From positions 1 through 39,121 of the forward strand of contig JAXMDZ010000026.1 of assembly GCA_046348585.1 (NCBI GenBank): DNA of 39,121 nucleotides, given 5' to 3'. Under the pieces are notes generated by a model that did no database searches, was not told the DNA's origin, and saw only the letters and a list, made by a program, of their open reading frames with translations. This stretch comes from JADZAI01 sp046348585 (GTDB lineage: Bacteria > Pseudomonadota > Alphaproteobacteria > Micropepsales > Micropepsaceae). Positions 7,998 to 14,843 of this stretch are shown here, in pieces; positions within the stretch are counted from its first letter, which is position 1, and every line of letters starts with the position of its first letter. The position numbers and the translations under genes were made by a program.

Positions 7998-9200
7998 TCA
8001 GCCCAGCGCCGCGCCCGGCCGGAACGTCACCTCCAGGTGCGTCGGTCCGGCGATGAAGTTCGATTGCAGCCAGACCGGCGGGGCGGCGATGGCGAGATCG
8101 TCCATCCGCGACAGAACCTCGGTCAGCACCGCGTCGATCTCGATGCGCGCCAGATGCTGGCCGAGGCAGACATGCGGCCCGTTGCCGAACGCCATGTGCT
8201 CGTTGGGCGTGCGGCCGAGCATCAGCGCATGGGGATCGGCGAAATGCGAAGCGTCGCGGTTGGCGGCGCCGTAGAACATCACGACCTTCTGGCCCGCCTC
8301 GATCGCCTGGCCGCCCAGCACCGCGTCGCGGGTCGCGGTGCGGCGCATATAGACGACGGGCGAGGTGTAGCGCAGCAGCTCCTCGCGGGCGGCGGGCAGG
8401 CGGGCGGGCAGGTCCGCCTTCAGCCAGGCGAGCTGATCGGGATTGGCGATCAGCGAAATGAGGCCCGAGGCGAGCAGGTTGCGCGTCGTGTCGCCGCCCG
8501 CATCGACCAGCAGCAGGAAGAACAGCAGGAACTCCATGTCGGCGAGCTTGCGCCCCTCGACCTCGGCGTTGAGCAGCTTGGTCGCCAGATCGTCGGCCGG
8601 GCGCGCCCGCTTTTCGGCGATGATGCCCATGCCGTATTCGAACATCTTGAACACCGCCTGCGCGCCGGCCCCTTCGGCCTGGGCGGAGGGCGAGGTGTGG
8701 ATGATTTCGGTCAGCTTGTAGAGCTCGCGCCCGTCCTCCAGCGGCAGGCCCATCAGCTCGGCGATGACATAGGACGGCATCTCGCCCGCGATCTCGGAGA
8801 CGAAATCGCAGCGCCCTTTGGCGATCGCCTTGTCGACGATCTGGCGGGCGAGCCGCTGCATCCGCGGCACCCGCGCCATGGTCGGATCGGGCAGGAACTC
8901 CTCGCGGATCAGGCGGCGGAACGCGGTGTGCTGCGGCGGGTCCATCATCAGCATCATCTGGTAGTCGCCGAACGGCGGCGGCCCCGGCGGCGGATCGTCC
9001 AGCATGACGGTCGGCTGCGAGGAATAGGTCTGGAAGTCGCGGTCGACCTCGTAGACGGCGTCGTAGCCCGTCACCGCCCAGAAGCCCGGCCCGTTCGGCT
9101 CGGCGTGCCAATAGACGGGCGCGTTGGCGCGCAGCCAGTCGTATTGCGCGTGCGGATGCCCGGCCGCGAAACGGGCCGGGTCGATCAGGTCGATGTCCAT
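7998..9200 (-). CDS. cytochrome P450
   Basis: 400 residues, a normal length for a soluble bacterial P450. The I-helix oxygen-activation motif is AGGDTT (234-239), the K-helix ExxR is E274-L-L-R277, and the heme loop FGNGPHVCLG places the thiolate ligand at Cys345. These are class I features that need a ferredoxin and ferredoxin reductase, neither of which is in the window. A GGAGG lies six bases before the ATG at 9200. It resembles the alphaproteobacterial and actinobacterial P450s for terpenoids, steroids or alkyl chains (CYP108/CYP125-like region of the family), but I cannot assign the substrate. The DsbA-like gene ends 40 bases upstream on the same strand, so the two may share a transcript. 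Confidence 0.93.
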   Translation of the reverse strand: MDIDLIDPARFAAGHPHAQYDWLRANAPVYWHAEPNGPGFWAVTGYDAVYEVDRDFQTYSSQPTVMLDDPPPGPPPFGDYQMMLMMDPPQHTAFRRLIREEFLPDPTMARVPRMQRLARQIVDKAIAKGRCDFVSEIAGEMPSYVIAELMGLPLEDGRELYKLTEIIHTSPSAQAEGAGAQAVFKMFEYGMGIIAEKRARPADDLATKLLNAEVEGRKLADMEFLLFFLLLVDAGGDTTRNLLASGLISLIANPDQLAWLKADLPARLPAAREELLRYTSPVVYMRRTATRDAVLGGQAIEAGQKVVMFYGAANRDASHFADPHALMLGRTPNEHMAFGNGPHVCLGQHLARIEIDAVLTEVLSRMDDLAIAAPPVWLQSNFIAGPTHLEVTFRPGAALG

Positions 9201-9240
9201 GGCGTCCTCCGGACGGCCGGTCTGTCGCCGGCCTTGGTGG

Positions 9241-9939
9241 CTAATTCGGTTTCTTGGCGAGCAGCTCCTGGAGCTTCTTGTCCAGCGCCTCGTAGTCGGC
9301 CGCCTGGTCGAAGCGTTCGCCGTTGAGGTAGGTCGTCGGGGTGCCCTGAACCTTGAGCACGTCCACCGCCTCGGTCAGGATCTCGTTCATCCGGGCAAGC
9401 GCCTCCTTGTTCGCGAGGCAGGCTTCGGCCTGCTCGCGCGACAGCCCGGCGCGGCGCGCCAGTTCGATCAGCGCCTCCTTCGGGTCCGGCACGTCCGGCG
9501 AATGCCACATGTGCTGGTTGGTGAAGAGGACGTCCATGAAGGCGTAGAACTTGTCCTTGGGCAGGCAGCGGGCGATCAGCGAGCCGCCGGCCGCGATGTT
9601 GTTCAGCGGGAAGTCGCGCAGGACGTAATAGACCAGCCCCTTGTCGATGTAGTTCTCCTTGACCTTCGGGATGGTCTCCTTGGCCATGTGGGCGCAGTGG
9701 ACGCAGCCCGACGAGGCGTATTCGACCATGCGGATCGGCGCGTTGGGATCGCCGAGGCCGATGTCGTCGGGCTTGGGGGCCAGCGCCTCGGCGATGGTCG
9801 CGGCCTTCTTGGCGCCGCTGCCCCCGAGGCCGCCGAGGCTGCCGCCGGTCAGGATGTAATAGGCGACGCCCAGCACCACGCCGAAAAGCGCCAGCAGCCC
9901 GCCAATCGTCAAAACCCGCTTGTTCACGCGCGACCTCAT
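9241..9939 (-). CDS. membrane-anchored DsbA/thioredoxin-family thiol-disulfide protein
   Basis: 232 residues. Residues 9-30 form one hydrophobic helix after a basic start (MRSRVNKRV), so the protein is anchored with its thioredoxin fold in the periplasm. A glycine-rich linker follows. MVEYASSGCVHCAHM carries the active-site CVHC (Cys79, Cys82), close to DsbA CPHC and BdbD/ScoA-like oxidoreductases. The C-terminal GTPTTYLNGERF includes the cis-proline. It likely oxidises or isomerises disulfides in exported proteins. It is divergent from the DAHP synthase gene. A peroxiredoxin-like or copper-chaperone-associated role cannot be excluded. Confidence 0.88.
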   Translation of the reverse strand: MRSRVNKRVLTIGGLLALFGVVLGVAYYILTGGSLGGLGGSGAKKAATIAEALAPKPDDIGLGDPNAPIRMVEYASSGCVHCAHMAKETIPKVKENYIDKGLVYYVLRDFPLNNIAAGGSLIARCLPKDKFYAFMDVLFTNQHMWHSPDVPDPKEALIELARRAGLSREQAEACLANKEALARMNEILTEAVDVLKVQGTPTTYLNGERFDQAADYEALDKKLQELLAKKPN

Positions 9940-9970
9940 CTCAGATTCCGGCCCGCCTTATCGCATATTT

Positions 9971-10033
9971 CCGGCCGCCGTCGCCCCTGCCATCGCCAAT
10001 TCGTGACCTTGGGGCAGGGGTGGCGGCCGCCGG
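9971..10033. repeat. long imperfect inverted repeat between dsbA-like and DAHP synthase genes
   Basis: The 21-base arms 9971-9991 and 10013-10033 match at 18 of 21 positions around a 21-base loop. The arms run from CCGGC outside to CCCCTGCC inside. It sits in the 167-base divergent spacer, upstream of the best candidate promoter for the DAHP synthase gene. No T-run follows on either strand within the arms. Confidence 0.5.
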
Positions 10034-10051
10034 CCCCCCTTCTTGGAAAGT

Positions 10052-10080
10052 TTGTGAAACCCTTGGCCTTACGGTATGAG
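10052..10080 (+). promoter_or_regulatory. candidate promoter of the DAHP synthase gene
   Basis: TTGTGA (10052-10057) and TATGAG (10075-10080) are separated by 17 bases, each matching four of six sigma-70 consensus bases. Transcription would begin about 20 bases before the ATG at 10107. This is pattern matching only. Confidence 0.3.
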
Positions 10081-10106
10081 CACCGGCCCGGAAAACGGAT
10101 TGGACC

Positions 10107-11480
10107 ATGACGACCTGGACCCCCGCCTCCTGGAGGACGAAGCCCGTCCAACAGGTGCCCGACTACCCTGACGCCGCGAAGCTGGCCGCCGTCGAGGCGC
10201 GCCTGAAGAGCTATCCGCCGCTGGTGTTTGCGGGCGAGGCGCGCAACCTGACGGCGGCGCTGGCCGAGGTGTCCGAGGGCAAGGCTTTCCTGCTCCAGGG
10301 CGGCGACTGCGCCGAGTCCTTCGCCGAATTCCATCCCGACAATATCCGCGACACGTTCCGCGTTCTGCTCCAGATGGCGGTGGTCCTGACCTTCGGCGGT
10401 TCGATGCCGGTGGTGAAGGTCGGCCGCATCGCCGGCCAGTTCGCCAAGCCCCGCTCGGCCCCGACCGAGACGGTGGACGGGGTCGAGCTGCCCTCCTATC
10501 GCGGCGACATCGTCAACGGCCCTGACTTCACGGCCGAGGCGCGCGTCCCCGATCCGGAGCGGCTGCAGCAGGCCTATCTGCAGTCGGCGGCGACGCTGAA
10601 CCTGCTGCGGGCCTTCGCCCAGGGCGGCTATGCCGACCTGCACAACGTCCATCGCTGGAATCTCGGCTTCATCGCCGGCTCCCCGGCGGGCGAGAAATAC
10701 CGCGCGCTGGCCGACCGCATCTCCGAAACGCTGGGCTTCATGGAAGCCTGCGGCATCACCCCGGACTCGACGCCGCAGCTGCGCACCACCGATTTCTACA
10801 CCAGCCACGAGGCGCTGCTGCTCGGCTTCGAGCAGGCCATGACCCGCGTCGATTCGACCTCGGGCGAGTGGTACGACACCTCGGCGCACATGCTGTGGAT
10901 CGGCGACCGCACGCGCCAGATCGACGGGGCGCATGTCGAGTTCTGCCGCGGCATCAAGAACCCGCTCGGCCTCAAATGCGGGCCGTCGCTGAAGCCGGAC
11001 GACCTCTTGCGCCTCATCGACATCCTCAACCCGCAGAACCAGCCGGGCCGCCTGACGCTGATCGGCCGCTTCGGCGCGGACGCGGCGGGCGAGCACTGGC
11101 CGAAGCTGATCCGCGCCGTCGAGCGCGAGGGCCGCAAGGTCGTGTGGTCGTGCGACCCGATGCACGGCAACACGGTCAAGACCTCCAGCGGCTACAAGAC
11201 GCGGCCCTTCGACCGCATCCTGAAGGAGGTGCAGACCTTCTTCGCCGCGCACCGGGCCGAGGGCACGCATCCCGGATCGGTGCATTTCGAGATGACCGGC
11301 CGCGACGTCACCGAATGCACCGGCGGCGCGGTGGCGATCACCGAGGCCGATCTCGCCAGCCGCTACGACACGGCCTGCGACCCGCGCCTCAACGCCAGCC
11401 AGGTTCTGGAACTCGGCTTCCTGATCGCCGAGAGCCTGAAGGACCGCGCCGGCGCCCCGCGCTTCCAGGCGGCGGAATAG
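10107..11480 (+). CDS. 3-deoxy-7-phosphoheptulonate synthase, class II (DAHP synthase)
   Basis: 457 residues matching the plant/mycobacterial class II DAHP synthases. Landmarks are WRTKPVQQVPDYPD at the N-terminus, LLQGGDCAESF (metal-ligand Cys), KVGRIAGQFAKPRS, then HVEFCRGIKNPLGLKCGPS and DPMHGNT. It condenses phosphoenolpyruvate with erythrose 4-phosphate, the first step of the shikimate pathway to aromatic amino acids. Class II enzymes can be feedback-inhibited through non-covalent partners such as chorismate mutase, but no such gene is adjacent. It is a single-gene unit, divergent from the DsbA-like gene and convergent with the HTH regulator. Symbols for class II enzymes are used inconsistently, so none is given. 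Confidence 0.95.
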   Translation: MTTWTPASWRTKPVQQVPDYPDAAKLAAVEARLKSYPPLVFAGEARNLTAALAEVSEGKAFLLQGGDCAESFAEFHPDNIRDTFRVLLQMAVVLTFGGSMPVVKVGRIAGQFAKPRSAPTETVDGVELPSYRGDIVNGPDFTAEARVPDPERLQQAYLQSAATLNLLRAFAQGGYADLHNVHRWNLGFIAGSPAGEKYRALADRISETLGFMEACGITPDSTPQLRTTDFYTSHEALLLGFEQAMTRVDSTSGEWYDTSAHMLWIGDRTRQIDGAHVEFCRGIKNPLGLKCGPSLKPDDLLRLIDILNPQNQPGRLTLIGRFGADAAGEHWPKLIRAVEREGRKVVWSCDPMHGNTVKTSSGYKTRPFDRILKEVQTFFAAHRAEGTHPGSVHFEMTGRDVTECTGGAVAITEADLASRYDTACDPRLNASQVLELGFLIAESLKDRAGAPRFQAAE

Positions 11481-11513
11481 CGCCGCCAGCCGTCCCGCTC
11501 GGCGGGTGGCAGG

Positions 11514-11720
11514 CTATTCGAGGAAGAACAGCGCCTCGACGCTGGTCCCCAGCGCCTGCGCCAGCTTGAGCGCGAGGACGGTGGAGGGGACGAAGACCCC
11601 GTTCTCCACCGTGTTGACGGTCTTGCGCGACACGCCGATCCGCTCGGCGAGTTGCGCCTGGGTCAAGCCGGCCGCCGTTCGCGCCTCGCGCAGCGTGGTC
11701 TTCAGCCTGGGGTCAGGCAC
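11514..11720 (-). CDS. small HTH (Cro/C1/XRE-type) transcriptional regulator
   Basis: 68 residues, essentially one helix-turn-helix domain. REARTAAGLTQAQLAERIGVS forms helices 1-3, then RKTVNTVENGVFVPSTVLALKLAQALGTSVEALF. This is the compact YozG-like group, with no effector domain. Its ATG overlaps the last eight bases of the upstream membrane-protein gene, so translation is probably coupled and the two proteins made together. Stand-alone XRE regulators of this size are usually autorepressors. The paired palindromes just before the operon (12167-12200) are the obvious candidate operator. Confidence 0.9.
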   Translation of the reverse strand: MPDPRLKTTLREARTAAGLTQAQLAERIGVSRKTVNTVENGVFVPSTVLALKLAQALGTSVEALFFLE

Positions 11721-12156
11721 CCTGTTCGCGCTCCTTGCCCGCGAAGGCGACCGCCGGCATCGCCACGCCGAACGCGAACAGCAGCCGCAGCGCCTCCTCC
11801 AGCGTCCAGTCCGTGAACCGGCTAAGCGCGTAGATGACGACGATCCCGCCCATCAGCATCCAGTAGCCCGCCCGATAGGCGAAGCGGCGATTGGCGGCGG
11901 TCAACTCGTCGTTGAGCGCCGCGCGCGTCTCGGGCGTGCGCCCGCTGAACAGAAAGGCGCCCGTCGCCAGCACGAAGATCAGCATCGCCGCCCACACGAC
12001 GAACCCCGCCGCGTAGACAAAGTCTACCGTGCGCCAGACCTCGAACGGCGCGTCCAGGCGGGTGAAGAACGGGGCCTGAAGCGCCAGGAACGCAAGGCCG
12101 CAAGTCGCCAGCACGATGCGGCGGCGGCGGGACAGTCTGTCGATCGCGTCGGACAT
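11713..12156 (-). CDS. small four-helix membrane protein paired with an HTH regulator
   Basis: 147 residues with no family I recognise. Four hydrophobic segments are visible at roughly residues 14-31, 45-70, 94-113 and 121-141. A basic start (RLSRRRR) suggests a cytoplasmic N-terminus, and a charged cytoplasmic or periplasmic loop (TPETRAALNDELTAANRR) lies between helices 2 and 3. The start at 12156 has GGAG at a good distance. It is the first gene of a two-gene unit with the overlapping HTH regulator, an arrangement seen for many uncharacterised membrane-protein/YozG-like pairs. It might modulate or be controlled by the regulator; no activity can be inferred. Confidence 0.8.
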   Translation of the reverse strand: MSDAIDRLSRRRRIVLATCGLAFLALQAPFFTRLDAPFEVWRTVDFVYAAGFVVWAAMLIFVLATGAFLFSGRTPETRAALNDELTAANRRFAYRAGYWMLMGGIVVIYALSRFTDWTLEEALRLLFAFGVAMPAVAFAGKEREQGA

Positions 12157-12166
12157 GAGGTTCTCC

Positions 12167-12200
12167 GTAACCTATAGGTGACATGCTACCTATAGGTTAC
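12167..12200. promoter_or_regulatory. tandem palindromic operator, perfect 13-8-13 inverted repeat
   Basis: GTAACCTATAGGT (12167-12179) and its exact reverse complement ACCTATAGGTTAC (12188-12200) flank an 8-base spacer. Each arm also contains the 10-base perfect palindrome ACCTATAGGT, so there are two full dimer sites 18 bp apart centre to centre. The AT-rich core stands out from the GC-rich surroundings. It lies 11 bases upstream of the membrane-protein start codon and six bases after the preceding gene's stop codon region. Confidence 0.8.
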
Positions 12201-12210
12201 AAGGAGTCAA
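12183..12210 (-). promoter_or_regulatory. candidate promoter for the membrane protein-HTH operon
   Basis: On the minus strand TTGACT (12205-12210, five of six to consensus) is followed after 16 bases by TAGCAT (12183-12188, four of six). One ACCTATAGGT palindrome falls inside the spacer and the other just after the -10, so bound repressor would cover the promoter. The -35 overlaps the stop codon of the DUF1003 gene. Confidence 0.45.
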
Positions 12211-12695
12211 GCCGGCTTCGCGTCCATCCGCTGCACCAGATCCTCGATGATCCGCGTCAGCCGCGCGATCTCCTGGTCGCGCAGCAGGTCCATCTTCTCG
12301 TGCAGCAGCTCGATCTCCAGCTCCGCCTTCACGTTGATGTCGTAGTCGTCCATCGCCCGCCGCCGGTCGATCTCCGACTGCCGGTTCTGGCTCATCATGA
12401 TGAAGGGCGCGGCGTAGGCGGCCTGAAACGACAGCGCGAGATTGAGCAGGATGAAGGGGTAGGGGTCCCACGCCCCGATCCACCCCATGACGTTGAGCGC
12501 GATCCAGACGATCAGGATGGCGCTCTGGATGACGATGAAGCGCCACGAGCCCATCGTCGCGGCCACCAGGTCGGCGACCCGCTGGCCGACCGACAGTTCC
12601 GGCTCGGCCCGCCGCTCGCGCCGCGCGGCGCGCAGCCGCTTCAGTTCGGCCAGTTCCTCTTCGGTCAGATGAACCCTGTGCCGTACCTGCGTCAT
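12207..12695 (-). CDS. DUF1003 domain-containing membrane protein
   Basis: 162 residues. The DUF1003 signature runs through GQRVADLVAATMGSWRFI, two membrane helices (about 52-70 and 80-98), then DPYPFILLNLALSFQAAYAAPFIMMSQNRQ. The tail, with many charged residues (DINVKAELEIELLHEKMDLLR), is probably coiled-coil. The family is widespread and uncharacterised. It begins 12 bases after the CurA-like reductase gene on the same strand, so they are likely co-transcribed; the next unit downstream has its own promoter and operator. Confidence 0.9.
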   Translation of the reverse strand: MTQVRHRVHLTEEELAELKRLRAARRERRAEPELSVGQRVADLVAATMGSWRFIVIQSAILIVWIALNVMGWIGAWDPYPFILLNLALSFQAAYAAPFIMMSQNRQSEIDRRRAMDDYDINVKAELEIELLHEKMDLLRDQEIARLTRIIEDLVQRMDAKPA

Positions 12696-12707
12696 GCACG
12701 CGCCCCC

Positions 12708-13712
12708 TCAAGTGCGAACCAGCCGCCGCCCGAAATTCTCGCCCCGAAATAGCCCGGCGAAGGCCTCCGGCAGTCTCTCGAAGCCGTCGACGATATCCTC
12801 GCGATAGCTCAGCGAGCCGTCGCCGATCCATCCCGCCATCGCCGCCTGCGCCTCGCCGAAGCGTTTGCGGTAGTCGTACACCACCAGACCCTCCATCCGC
12901 AGCCGCCGGGTGATGAACGGCGTCACCCAGCGTATGCCGCGCGGGGCTTCGGCGTTGTATTCCGAGACCTGCCCGGAGACGACGATCCGCCCGCCCTGAC
13001 GCAGATTGAGGATCGCCGCGTCGAGCTGTTCGCCGCCCACATTGTCGAAATAGATGTCGATGCCCTCGGGGGCCGCGCGCCGGATCGCCGCCGCGAGGTC
13101 GCCCTCCGCGCGGTAGTCGATGGCCGCGTCGGCCTTCAGGACCTCGCGCACATAGGCCGCCTTGGCCGCGCCCCCGGCGATGCCGATGACGGTGAGGCCG
13201 AGCTTCCTGCCGATCTGCACCGCCGTCGCGCCCACCGGCCCGGCCGCCGACGACACCAGCAGCGTCTCGCCCGCCTTGGGCCGCCCCAAATCGGTCAGGC
13301 CGAAATAGGCGGTGAGGCCGGGAATGCCGAGCACGCCGATCGAGGCGGTCGGCGAAATCGGTCCGGTGAAGATCGCCGGATCGAGCGCCTGCACGCCGCG
13401 CCCGTCGCTGATTACGTGCGTCGTCCAGCCGAAGCCACCCATGACGGTCGCGCCTTCGGGCAGCCGCGCGCAGCGGCTCTCCACGACATGGCCGACCCCG
13501 GCGCTCTCGATGGTTTCGCCGAGGCCGAGCGCGGCGGCGTAGGAATCGCCGCTGAGCCGCGAGCGCATGCCGGGATCGACGGAGACGTAATCGACCTCGA
13601 TCAGCGCCTCGCCGGGCGCGAGCGGCGGCAGCGCCATCGGCTCCAGCCGGAAATCGCCGCCCTTCGGCAAGCCTTCCGGCCGCCGCGCCAGAACCCAACG
13701 CCGCGCTTCCAT
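12708..13712 (-). CDS. NADP-dependent medium-chain oxidoreductase (CurA/prostaglandin-reductase-like)
   Basis: 334 residues of the zinc-independent MDR superfamily. The N-terminus carries WVLARRPEGLPKGGDFRLE, followed by DYVSVDPGMRSRLSG and ISPTASIGVLGIPGLTAYFGL. The Rossmann-fold motif is VSSAAGPVGATAVQIGRKLG, then FDNVGGEQLDAAI. This layout is that of YncB/CurA, leukotriene B4 dehydrogenase and related NADPH-dependent double-bond reductases of alpha,beta-unsaturated ketones and aldehydes. GGAGCGAGGG directly precedes the ATG at 13712. It is divergent from the Gfo/Idh gene. Physiological substrate unknown. Confidence 0.92.
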   Translation of the reverse strand: MEARRWVLARRPEGLPKGGDFRLEPMALPPLAPGEALIEVDYVSVDPGMRSRLSGDSYAAALGLGETIESAGVGHVVESRCARLPEGATVMGGFGWTTHVISDGRGVQALDPAIFTGPISPTASIGVLGIPGLTAYFGLTDLGRPKAGETLLVSSAAGPVGATAVQIGRKLGLTVIGIAGGAAKAAYVREVLKADAAIDYRAEGDLAAAIRRAAPEGIDIYFDNVGGEQLDAAILNLRQGGRIVVSGQVSEYNAEAPRGIRWVTPFITRRLRMEGLVVYDYRKRFGEAQAAMAGWIGDGSLSYREDIVDGFERLPEAFAGLFRGENFGRRLVRT

Positions 13713-13874
13713 CCCTCGCTCCGTTCCGGATGTCGTACCGCCAGCCTAACAGCCTCCGGCGAAAAGTCCCATAATCGCCAAGGGGATGACGCGCATGAAA
13801 TAAATCGTGGATTGCCGCCGCCGGGCTGCTTGCGCGATTTGCCGGCCATGCAAATCGTCTATGCTCCGCGCGCC

Positions 13875-14843
13875 ATGACTCGCGCTTCCGATCCCTCCCG
13901 CCCCCTGCGCGCCGCCGTCGTCGGCGCCGGCGTCTTCGGCCGCTTCCACGCCGCCAAGTACAAGGCCCTGCCGGGCGTCGAACTGGTCGGCATCGTCGAC
14001 CGCTCGGGCGAGGCGGCGATCGCCGCCGCCAAGGACCTCGGCTGCCAGCCTTTCGTCGATACCTATGCGCTGACCGGCGAGATCGATCTCGTCACCGTGG
14101 CGACCCCGGCGGTCGGCCATGCCGCCGCGGTCGTGCGGCTGCTTGAGGAAGGCGTTCACGCCTATGTCGAGAAGCCGATCGCCGCGAGCCTCGCCGAAGC
14201 CGACCGCATCGTCGCCGCGGCAGACGCCAATGGCTGCGTGCTCCAGGTCGGCCATCAGGAGCGTTTCGTCTTCGCCCATATGGGTCTGATGGCCCGCAAG
14301 ACGCCGCCGCTGCGCATCGAGTGCCACCGCGCCGGACCGTGGAGCGGGCGGGGAACCGACGTGAACGTCGCCCTCGACCTGATGGTCCACGACATCGACC
14401 TGGTGCACCAGATCGCGGCGGGCGAGGCGGTCGTGACCGCCGCGACCACCCGCGCCCGGCCTGATTCCTACGGCGACGAAGTCTCGGCCGAACTCGCCAT
14501 GGGCGGCGGCTGCCGCGTCTCGCTATTCGCCAGCCGCATCGCCGAGGCGCGCCGCCGCTTCATGCGGATCGAATATGCCGACGGCACGGTGCTGATCGAC
14601 TTCATCGCCCGCACCATCGAGAACACGACGCCCGAACCGCTGACGACGATCTTCGGCGAGGCGGCGGGCGGCGTTGCGGCCGATCCGCTCGGCTATGCGG
14701 TCGGCGATTTCGTCCGCTGCGTGCGCGAGGGCGCCGAACCGCTGGTCACCGGCCGCGACGGCCGCCGGGCGCTGGCGACGACGCTCGCGATTCTGGACGC
14801 CGCCGACAGCCCGGCGACCCGCGACGAGGCGATGGCAGCATGA
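13875..14843 (+). CDS. Gfo/Idh/MocA family oxidoreductase, probably GnnA-like UDP-sugar 3-dehydrogenase
   Basis: 322 residues from the ATG at 13875; an in-frame ATG at 13848 would add nine residues and neither has a clear ribosome site. The Rossmann motif is VVGAGVFGRFHAAKY, followed by YVEKPIAAS (the family EKP) and VGHQERF. The second domain carries DLMVHDIDLVHQIA with the catalytic-site His. The DegT aminotransferase gene overlaps by four bases (ATGA), a tight pairing typical of GnnA/GnnB or WbpB/WbpE. There the oxidoreductase makes a 3-keto UDP-GlcNAc derivative that the aminotransferase converts to a 3-amino sugar. The GnnAB assignment, feeding diaminoglucose lipid A, is an inference; WbpB-like O-antigen sugar synthesis is the alternative. 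Confidence 0.85.
   Translation: MTRASDPSRPLRAAVVGAGVFGRFHAAKYKALPGVELVGIVDRSGEAAIAAAKDLGCQPFVDTYALTGEIDLVTVATPAVGHAAAVVRLLEEGVHAYVEKPIAASLAEADRIVAAADANGCVLQVGHQERFVFAHMGLMARKTPPLRIECHRAGPWSGRGTDVNVALDLMVHDIDLVHQIAAGEAVVTAATTRARPDSYGDEVSAELAMGGGCRVSLFASRIAEARRRFMRIEYADGTVLIDFIARTIENTTPEPLTTIFGEAAGGVAADPLGYAVGDFVRCVREGAEPLVTGRDGRRALATTLAILDAADSPATRDEAMAA

Noticed and set aside
10076..10174. Short out-of-frame ORF starting ATGAGC just before DAHP synthase, considered as an aromatic-amino-acid leader
   Set aside because: It contains no Trp, Phe or Tyr codons and overlaps the real start; its ATG falls in the candidate -10.
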